Part shown: positions 57,964 to 64,000 of the stretch, one piece after another
Position numbering within the stretch: position 1 is the first letter of the stretch
How the letters are laid out: every line of letters starts with the position of its first letter
Assembly (NCBI RefSeq): GCF_003333325.1
Contig: NZ_QOLC01000082.1
Span: 69,964-133,963, forward strand
Reading direction: 5' to 3'
Source: Candidatus Ulvibacter alkanivorans
GTDB lineage: Bacteria > Bacteroidota > Bacteroidia > Flavobacteriales > Flavobacteriaceae
DNA length: 64,000 nucleotides
Notes under the pieces: generated by a model
Seen by the model: only the letters and a program-made list of their open reading frames with translations
Told to the model about the DNA's origin: nothing
The model's database searches: none
Position numbers and translations under genes: made by a program

Positions 57964-58374
57964 ATGAGCGAAGGTTTTAAATTGAAAATAGATGCAGGAA
58001 TAAATATAAAGGAAGATTACTATTGGGAACTTTACACTCATGATGCTGAGCGTGACCCACGTTATAAGTCTTTGATTATTGATGACAGGCCACCTTATCG
58101 CAGATGTGAGCGAGTAAGCTTTGAAGAAATTATAAGGAATCACTTAAATAGAAATGATTTTTTTGACTTTGAATACAGTCCAAAAATAGGTGACAGATTG
58201 TTTCTATCCTTTTATTTTGAAAGCCAGTTGTTGAAGTACCATTTTACTTATAATAGCGTAAAAAAAATATGGGATATTCCTGTCCGACCAAAAGACGAAA
58301 TTTATTGTGTTGAAAAATGTAATTCAGGGGGTATAATAAATCCTTTGATGTTACTAGTTGATTGGGTTACTTAG
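57964..58374 (+). CDS. hypothetical protein of the accessory region
   Basis: 136 residues, mixed charged and aromatic, no signal peptide or transmembrane helix. Features: IKEDYYWELYTHDAERDPRYKS, RRCERVSFEEIIRNHL, KIGDRLFLSFYFE. I recognise no family. The pattern suggests a small beta-rich cytoplasmic protein. It is alone, with about 175 bases of empty sequence after it. Confidence 0.6.
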   Translation: MSEGFKLKIDAGINIKEDYYWELYTHDAERDPRYKSLIIDDRPPYRRCERVSFEEIIRNHLNRNDFFDFEYSPKIGDRLFLSFYFESQLLKYHFTYNSVKKIWDIPVRPKDEIYCVEKCNSGGIINPLMLLVDWVT

Positions 58375-58549
58375 TGGCTCTAAGGTTATCTCTAAAATGT
58401 AATGCTATTAAGGGGCTTTTTAAAAGCGTTGATAACATGTAAACAGGGATTTATGTCAAATCAAAAAACGTTTTGAGTTTATGTGTAAAACAAAAAGCCT
58501 GTTTTAATCTGTTGCACACTCGGGAGCATGTTTAATTTTAATTCTCTAA

Positions 58550-58750
58550 CTATTCACCGCTACTAGCAAATAGTAGTATCAACAGCCACCCAAATATACT
58601 AACTAATATCACATAAGAAGACGTGGCAATATTGTACATAAACCCAGTAAAAATGTCAAAAATAATAGATATAAGGGGTACGCCCATAGCACAAATAACT
58701 GCTAAGTCGTAAAAAAACTTTTCACGTAAATACTTAAACTTAAACTTCAT
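58550..58750 (-). CDS. small hydrophobic protein divergent from the XRE regulator
   Basis: 66 residues: a basic start (MKFKFKYLREKFFYD) and two hydrophobic helices (about 16-38 and 42-62). Its start is 77 bases from the start of the XRE gene on the other strand, with a 16-base palindrome between. No family recognised. Small two-helix proteins next to XRE regulators can be toxins or regulators, but nothing here proves that. Confidence 0.55.
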   Translation of the reverse strand: MKFKFKYLREKFFYDLAVICAMGVPLISIIFDIFTGFMYNIATSSYVILVSIFGWLLILLFASSGE

Positions 58751-58778
58751 CTTTCAAGAATAAGAAAAATTACGGCTA

Positions 58779-58794
58779 GACACAAATATGTGTC
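58779..58794. promoter_or_regulatory. 16-base palindrome, candidate operator
   Basis: GACACA, AATA, TGTGTC: perfect 6-base arms in the gap between the divergent small-membrane-protein and XRE genes. Size and place fit a dimeric XRE binding site. Confidence 0.45.
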
Positions 58795-58827
58795 CGAATA
58801 ATTTTATCCCTATTAGCACCTTTCGGT

Positions 58828-59061
58828 ATGATTTCCGAAAGAAACAAGTATAAAGAAAAGTTCCTGAAATTATTAGGTGCAAATGTGAAAAAAGTACGGG
58901 AGAACAAAGGTTTGTCCCAATTTAAATTAAGCATAGAGGCAGACATCCCTAAAAATCAAGTTGGACGTATTGAAAGAGGAGAAATAAATACAAGTATTTT
59001 TACTCTAAAGCGTATTGCGGATGCTCTTCAGGTTGAGGTAATAGAATTTCTTCAAAAATGA
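58828..59061 (+). CDS. XRE-family helix-turn-helix regulator, C-protein size
   Basis: 77 residues, all one HTH_3 domain (about 14-73): VKKVRENKGLSQFKLSIEA is helix 1-2, NQVGRIERGEIN carries the recognition helix. Its size and single-domain form are like the controller (C) proteins of restriction-modification systems, and it lies beside mcrBC. Its last 62 bases overlap the 3' end of mcrC in the opposite direction. A second imperfect palindrome (CTTTCGG/CCGAAAG, 58820-58841) spans its start codon. Confidence 0.85.
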   Translation: MISERNKYKEKFLKLLGANVKKVRENKGLSQFKLSIEADIPKNQVGRIERGEINTSIFTLKRIADALQVEVIEFLQK

Positions 59062-60280
59062 ATTTTTCTTTCAACTCTTTACCAATATTTGTGTTCAATA
59101 CACCGTTTTTAAGAACGCTAATCCACATAAGGCCGCATCTATGGCCTTTCTCTTCAAAAGGCTCTGAAATCGTTTTTAAATTATCCGTATGAGGCAGCAA
59201 TAAGATGGCTTCGGGCGATTGCCAGTAATCATTGTAAACATACATTTGTCGCAAATCATTGGTAGATGGCTTTGCTCGCCAAATATTTTTCCATTTCGTA
59301 TCAATAACTAAAACTGTTTTCTCTTCTTGCTTAATCACGATATCAGGACGTATGGTGATTCCCTTCCAAAAATTCCTAGACTGTTGACCATATACGGTGA
59401 AAGATGTGCTCCTTAATGCTTGGCGTAGCTTTTCGGTTATATATTGCTCCCAAAGGTCATTCATATTAAAGAGCAATGCGAGCATTTCCTCTTTACCCTT
59501 TGTAACGTTTGGAGCATAATTAAGAATGATAAAGCGTGCTATTTGTAGGGCTGTTACATAGGGTTTTGTCTTTCTATTTTTTGGCAGTTTATTGAAGGTG
59601 CTTTCTAATGCCTGTATGCTTTTTACTTCTGGAAAATCTAAGGCAATAGTCTTGCATTTACTGTACAGGCTTTTACCCTTGGAAAATTGTTCTACAACAC
59701 ATAGTGCCTGAAACAGTATTTGATGGATGAGGTGGTCGTAGTCATATACTTGATGTTCTAAAAAAAACCGCTCTTTGTGTATAACGTTTTTAGAAATGTG
59801 CTTGGAAAAAATAAGCTTTCCTTTTAACGAGTGCAGATTATTCCGTTTATTGCCGTATTGACGGATAAGACCTTGCCGAATTAAAAGTTGAAGCTCATTT
59901 AAATACCAATCAAAATAAATATCAAGCAGGTGTTTGTTCTGCTTATCAATTTTGGCGTTTCCTACCTTTTGCACCTTCAGCCTTTTAGTAGTTTTAAGCA
60001 TTTCTATAAGTACCGATTGCCATATCACTTCACCTCCTGAAGTTTTATCTGCTTTTGGAAGGATTTCAATGCACAAATTGCCAACTTGAATCACTCCCAC
60101 GTATTGCTTGAATTTAATTTTATTTAAGCCTACCGTAAAATACTTATCATTATGAAGTTCATTTAGCTTGACAAGGGATAAAAAGTGTTCTTTTTTTAAT
60201 TTGATTTTTTTAGCACCATAGGACATGCCAACTTTTAAAAAACCGTGTTCAAAAACTTTTATGTAATTAATTCTTTGCAT
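59000..60280 (-). CDS. mcrC: McrC-like restriction subunit
   Basis: 426 residues, longer than E. coli McrC (348). N-terminal beta domain (about 1-90, VGVIQVGNLCIEILPKAD), a helical middle, and a C-terminal PD-(D/E)xK nuclease with IRPDIVI (near 310) and LVIDTKWK (near 325), so catalytic residues look intact. McrC joins McrB rings, stimulates their NTPase and cuts DNA. The ATG overlaps the mcrB stop by one base (TAATG). Distinctly more AT-rich than the genes left of the tRNA. Confidence 0.93.
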   Translation of the reverse strand: MQRINYIKVFEHGFLKVGMSYGAKKIKLKKEHFLSLVKLNELHNDKYFTVGLNKIKFKQYVGVIQVGNLCIEILPKADKTSGGEVIWQSVLIEMLKTTKRLKVQKVGNAKIDKQNKHLLDIYFDWYLNELQLLIRQGLIRQYGNKRNNLHSLKGKLIFSKHISKNVIHKERFFLEHQVYDYDHLIHQILFQALCVVEQFSKGKSLYSKCKTIALDFPEVKSIQALESTFNKLPKNRKTKPYVTALQIARFIILNYAPNVTKGKEEMLALLFNMNDLWEQYITEKLRQALRSTSFTVYGQQSRNFWKGITIRPDIVIKQEEKTVLVIDTKWKNIWRAKPSTNDLRQMYVYNDYWQSPEAILLLPHTDNLKTISEPFEEKGHRCGLMWISVLKNGVLNTNIGKELKEKFIFEEILLPQPEEHPQYALE

Positions 60281-63111
60281 TAAGCCATTAGCTTTTGAAG
60301 TGCACCGCTAATGTCAAAATCTTCATCAATAGTATTTAGCTCATATTTTTCAACTAATTCCACGGTATTTTGACCTTTATTAAATGTAGAAAAAACACCT
60401 TCATTCTTTGGAGGAATAACAGTAACAAACCCTTCACCAAGTACCAATCCTATTTTGCTGTAATCGCCAAAAAAATACTCCTGAAGTAATGGAACAATAC
60501 TATCCTTAAAAACTTCTTTTAGTTTTGCTTCTTGGTTTTTAGCCTCTATAACCTTAAAGAAATAAGAATGTCCAATCGCATGGTCTCGGTCAAGTAGAGC
60601 TTCAATCCTTTCATTAATAACTTCAAGCAATTCTGTGAGGTCAACTCCCGCAACTTCTTTGTTTTGTAACAACTTAGCATTGGGCATTTTTTCTTTGAAA
60701 GAAAACCTCCTCCTTAGTGCAACATCAAGAGCTTCTACGGAACGGTCGGCAGTATTCATTGTTCCAATGATATATACATTCATAGGAACTCCAAAATCAC
60801 TTTTGCTATAAGGTAGTTTTACTGTAAGCGCTTCAGTTCCTCCTAAACGCTTATCAGGTTCGATAAGTGTTATAAGCTCACCTAAGATTTGTGATACATT
60901 TCCTCGATTAATTTCGTCTATAATAAGTACCACATTATCGGCACGCTCATAATTGGCTCGAATTGCTTTATCAAAAACGCCAGCATCAAACTTTTTCGCA
61001 ATATCTTCATCGGATAGTTCAAGAGCTACTTGTTCTGCAATTTCCTTTTTGAATTCTTTGAAATACGAAGCTTCATAGTCTTTTATACCTTTAAAGATTG
61101 CGTAGAATTCCGTAAGCCTTGGACTTACTCCTACACAGTCTTTTATCTCTTGCAGATTTTTTATTTGAGCTACTGAATCAAAAGTATCATAAAGCTTTTG
61201 AAGATTTTCTTTGGTAAGTGGTGCAACGTGGCTAGCTTGAGATCCTTTTGCTCTAGCTCGTATAGAGTCGTTTTTATTTATCTCAAAAATCTCAGTCTCC
61301 TTTCCTGTTATGGATGTAAAAATGGGTTTGACTTCCATATCACGGTAATTGTCTATAAAGCTATTGTATAAGTCGTCAAACGAGTAGCTATCCTCACCTT
61401 GCTCTAATGTTCTTGAGACTTTATAACAGCTATAAGCAGCTCTTGCACAAGTCTGCTTAAAAACTCCCGATTCTAGTATATATGAAACATCTTTTTCCTT
61501 ATTATCTTGATCACCTAAAGTAGGCTTTATACCCTCAACAAAATCTTCGTACCCAAAACTCTGATGAAATGTCGTGAAGATAATTTGTTTGTTATCAACA
61601 AGTTTTCGATACTCTATGTTACGCTGTTCTCTAAAGGTCAATTCACTAGCACTATCGTATTTAAAACTTGGATTGGCAATCTCAACGGCAAGTTCCTTTG
61701 TACTGTAGGTTTTACCCGTCCCTGGTGGTCCAAATAATATTTGATTTAAGGGTTCTTTAAAGCCACGGGGTTCGGCATTCATATTTTGTTCATTTTTAGG
61801 TTCAAACCTGCTGTAAAACTTGTGATATTCTGGCTCAATCTTTTTCATAAATAAAACTGTTGCCTCAATAAGGGAATCCCAATCTTTTGCCTCCTTTGAA
61901 TTAAAGGGTATTTTTTTAACGATGTCTGCATTTTTGTAGTTATCGTTAAGCTTAAGGTAGAGTTTTCTTTTTTGGCTTTTCTCATCAACAAGGTATGTAT
62001 CGAATTTAACGTTAAAACAACCATTAGACTCTATCCCAACTGTGTATGCTAACCATTTTTTTTCAAGCTTTTCTTTATTGGGATAAATCCTTGCCCATTG
62101 ATATGATTCAAAGTTATTTGCTCTATTCGTAGGTTTCTTAATAACTTTTGACGTTCCATCAGGGAATAAAACTTTTCTTGTTTCTTCAGCCCAGTATTCA
62201 ACTTTAGCATAGCTTTTTTGAAGCTTTTTATACGCCTCTTGCATATCGGGATATTCTTTGTTGTAGGCATTGCCTTGAGTTTCTTCCAATAAACCGAACT
62301 CTTCTTCTGTAAAAAATTCCATCTTGTGTGTTTTCTTGATTTTTGTTGTAAACTTTTTGGCATTTCCTTTCTGAAACATCAAGTACTTTAAAACGCTATT
62401 TGTAGTACTTGCCTTTGTATTCCATTGGGTAAATTTTGTATTTATGGTCACCTCATATTGTTTTGCGACCTCAGCTTCGTGGTTGACTTGTATCTCTTCA
62501 TCAATTTCACTAATGCTATTTACTCCCAAAAGAATATACTCTTGTTCAGGTTTACCCTTGTAAGCATAGCTTCTAACAAAATTAGGGTGGCTTTTAAATT
62601 TATCTGCCATCCCCTTTTCCACCAACAATCCAATTAGAGACGCATCGTCTTTTTCTTGGAAAGACAACACGTCCCTCATACCGACAACAACAAAAAAATC
62701 ATTTTTTGAATTTAACCCCATTCGGACTTTATAGGGTTCAATTTTATTGGTGGTTAGTACTTCATTAGCAAAATCTATAAATTGTTGGAACAAATCTTTG
62801 TTCTTAATCTTGCTGTAAGCTTGATTGAAGTTTTTCTTTTCTGTGTTATTGTACTTCAAGTCTTCGGTAATAGTGAAACCGTGTTTTTCGATAAATTTAT
62901 TGGTAGGTATTCCTCCACCCGGATTTTTAAGTTTTACTTCTGGGTAATTTTCCTCTACATATTTATTAGCTCTAGCAAAAACTATTTTAGGTGGCATTTT
63001 TACATCCCCTAGTTGAACGTTATACTTATCGCTATTGTTCTTGGTATGCCAATCCGCATTCTCTGAAAGGACTTGCTTTATTGCAGTTTGCCAAATTTCT
63101 TTTTCTGTCAT
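60280..63111 (-). CDS. mcrB: McrB-like AAA+ NTPase with long N-terminal region
   Basis: 943 residues, about twice E. coli McrB. Residues 1-450 have no DUF3578 pattern that I recognise: a start like a small winged-helix (NNSDKYNVQLGDVKMPPKIVFARAN, about 15-75), a mixed domain (about 95-215, YKVRMGLNSKNDFFVVVGMRD) and a charged segment with AYKKLQKSYAKVEYWAEETRK. The AAA+ core begins with Walker A ILFGPPGTGKTYST (near 455-468), Walker B NVVLIIDEINRGNVS (near 723-737) and sensor 1 IIGTMNTADRSVEALDVALRRRF (near 776-798). About 260 residues separate Walker A and B, roughly 150 more than in E. coli. The N-terminus should set target recognition. Coupled at both ends by TAATG overlaps. Confidence 0.92.
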   Translation of the reverse strand: MTEKEIWQTAIKQVLSENADWHTKNNSDKYNVQLGDVKMPPKIVFARANKYVEENYPEVKLKNPGGGIPTNKFIEKHGFTITEDLKYNNTEKKNFNQAYSKIKNKDLFQQFIDFANEVLTTNKIEPYKVRMGLNSKNDFFVVVGMRDVLSFQEKDDASLIGLLVEKGMADKFKSHPNFVRSYAYKGKPEQEYILLGVNSISEIDEEIQVNHEAEVAKQYEVTINTKFTQWNTKASTTNSVLKYLMFQKGNAKKFTTKIKKTHKMEFFTEEEFGLLEETQGNAYNKEYPDMQEAYKKLQKSYAKVEYWAEETRKVLFPDGTSKVIKKPTNRANNFESYQWARIYPNKEKLEKKWLAYTVGIESNGCFNVKFDTYLVDEKSQKRKLYLKLNDNYKNADIVKKIPFNSKEAKDWDSLIEATVLFMKKIEPEYHKFYSRFEPKNEQNMNAEPRGFKEPLNQILFGPPGTGKTYSTKELAVEIANPSFKYDSASELTFREQRNIEYRKLVDNKQIIFTTFHQSFGYEDFVEGIKPTLGDQDNKEKDVSYILESGVFKQTCARAAYSCYKVSRTLEQGEDSYSFDDLYNSFIDNYRDMEVKPIFTSITGKETEIFEINKNDSIRARAKGSQASHVAPLTKENLQKLYDTFDSVAQIKNLQEIKDCVGVSPRLTEFYAIFKGIKDYEASYFKEFKKEIAEQVALELSDEDIAKKFDAGVFDKAIRANYERADNVVLIIDEINRGNVSQILGELITLIEPDKRLGGTEALTVKLPYSKSDFGVPMNVYIIGTMNTADRSVEALDVALRRRFSFKEKMPNAKLLQNKEVAGVDLTELLEVINERIEALLDRDHAIGHSYFFKVIEAKNQEAKLKEVFKDSIVPLLQEYFFGDYSKIGLVLGEGFVTVIPPKNEGVFSTFNKGQNTVELVEKYELNTIDEDFDISGALQKLMA

Positions 63112-64000
63112 TATTTTGAAACAAATTTTCTAAAGGCTCTAATAATTTGATATATAAATATCCCTAAAATTAAGCGGTGGATCATATCCAAAAAGTAAAC
63201 CGCTCCAGAAATATTATCGCCATAGACAATGCTAATTCTTCTTGCTGGGTTAAACATCTGCCAAAAAATATTGAGATTGTTCCAAACAGCATAGAGGGCT
63301 CCATTGCCTTCTACATAAGTTCGAGGAAACCCAAATTCTAAATTGTCAACAGTTATTGGCAAAATAATAAGATAAATTAGAAACGTTATCAATAAAATAA
63401 TTTTCGTTGGTTTCCACCAACTAAGACCATAGTTATTAGTTGTGTTAAGCAACATAATTAGCTTATCTTCCCATTTCAAAATGTTTGGGGAATATTTCAG
63501 TTCATTGCTAAATGATTGCATTTCCAGAGATTGAAATGTTAGACTATCAATATAGTTCCCTTTCTTTTTTAAAGATTGTTTAATTTGCCTGAAAATTTCT
63601 CTTTTACGTTTAGACGCAATCTCTGAAATCGCAAACGAACCATTTATTTGAAGTTGATTCTCTTCAAACCACTTTACATTCGAAGCTTCAATATTGTCAA
63701 ATGAAACATTTGAAAAATTTATAAAATCGAAACTCTTAAAGTCGAATTCAGTAAATTTTGCTTTTCCTAACTCAGTATTTACGGCAATTATTGAAGAGTC
63801 TGGATCATCTTTCCTTTTAAATTTTTCATTTTCGGCTACGCATCTGTCAAAATTCAATTCTCCATAGTTCACGAAGTCATTAAACGAAAGCCGTTTTACA
63901 CTAATTTTTTTAAAAATTAATTTTAAATCTTGATTTACTCCAGAGATAACAGCCTCATTGATAGCCCAGCCAATAATTCTCAAAACTCCTTGACATTTAG
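63111..64000 (-). CDS. pentapeptide-repeat-like protein with C-terminal membrane helices (5' end outside window)
   Basis: The frame is open to the right edge, so the start lies beyond 64000; 296 codons are present. The first 120 visible residues show phased five-residue periodicity (LSFND FVNYG ELNFD; AKFTE FDFKS FDFIN FSNVS), as in pentapeptide-repeat solenoids. After a basic helix (SKRKREIFRQIKQSLKKKG) come two transmembrane segments (about 193-213, IILLITFLIYLIILPITV; about 260-282, FLDMIHRLILGIFIYQIIRAF) around a loop, resembling the ion-channel-like tails of some pentapeptide proteins. Its TAA overlaps the mcrB ATG, so the three genes form one operon. A membrane-acting partner of McrBC is my inference. 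Confidence 0.8.
   Translation of the reverse strand, partial: KCQGVLRIIGWAINEAVISGVNQDLKLIFKKISVKRLSFNDFVNYGELNFDRCVAENEKFKRKDDPDSSIIAVNTELGKAKFTEFDFKSFDFINFSNVSFDNIEASNVKWFEENQLQINGSFAISEIASKRKREIFRQIKQSLKKKGNYIDSLTFQSLEMQSFSNELKYSPNILKWEDKLIMLLNTTNNYGLSWWKPTKIILLITFLIYLIILPITVDNLEFGFPRTYVEGNGALYAVWNNLNIFWQMFNPARRISIVYGDNISGAVYFLDMIHRLILGIFIYQIIRAFRKFVSK

Noticed and set aside
57653..64000. Second copy of the tRNA-Phe 3' end as an attachment site
   Set aside because: No repeat of GGTTCGATTCCTGGAGG was found to the right of the tRNA inside the window.

Overview
The window is chromosomal DNA from a Bacteroidota bacterium, almost certainly a member of the Flavobacteriaceae. The evidence is the gldKLMN gliding/type IX secretion block, an exosortase F pair, TonB-dependent receptor genes, a degradative-type HMG-CoA reductase next to a GYDIA-type GHMP kinase, and promoters with the Bacteroidota -7 element TAnnTTTG. 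There is no rRNA, CRISPR array, complete insertion sequence or integrase in the window.

Layout. 1-4.1 kb: gldN (partial), gldM, gldL, gldK on the minus strand. 4.2-9.4 kb: a degenerate arginase-fold protein coupled to topA, a lipoprotein-type inorganic pyrophosphatase and a membrane protein. 9.5-14.1 kb: miaB, a sigma-54-type activator, lptE, a hypothetical gene and secG, closed by a strong terminator. 14.3-16.3 kb: groES-groEL and terminator, followed by an unlisted 32-residue basic ORF on the minus strand. 16.5-23.1 kb: a minus-strand metal-handling locus (two HMA-domain proteins, YraQ-type permease, acetolactate-decarboxylase-fold lipoprotein, TonB-dependent receptor, HYC_CC_PP protein, DUF3347 lipoprotein). 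23.2-24.2 kb: exosortase F and its partner. 24.2-33.4 kb: GAF protein, ABC permease, purH, then the cell-shape block mreB-mreC-mreD-mrdA-rodA. 33.4-47.2 kb: endonuclease, Opp-type permease, tail-specific protease, surE-hyp-lpxB, NlpC/P60 lipoprotein, comEC, thioredoxin-like protein, POT transporter, dipeptidyl peptidase IV. 47.4-57.4 kb: mvaA and GHMP kinase, then a minus-strand envelope cluster (coaX, outer-membrane protein, TPR protein, lptC, small membrane protein, CNNM/CBS protein, ppiD).

57.6-64 kb: tRNA-Phe(GAA) marks the edge of an accessory region holding unknown small proteins, an XRE regulator and a tightly coupled three-gene operon: a pentapeptide-like/transmembrane protein (cut by the window edge), a large McrB-like AAA+ protein and McrC. 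This is the best candidate for an undescribed defence system variant.

A second signal runs through the core part of the window. The octamer TTCCGAAG (reverse CTTCGGAA) occurs 48 times by hand count between 3.7 and 56.9 kb, about equally in both orientations and in several reading frames. It is not found in the 57.4-64 kb accessory region. One close inverted pair sits between two genes. This resembles a DNA uptake sequence or another genome-wide signature motif, and a comEC gene lies in the same window.
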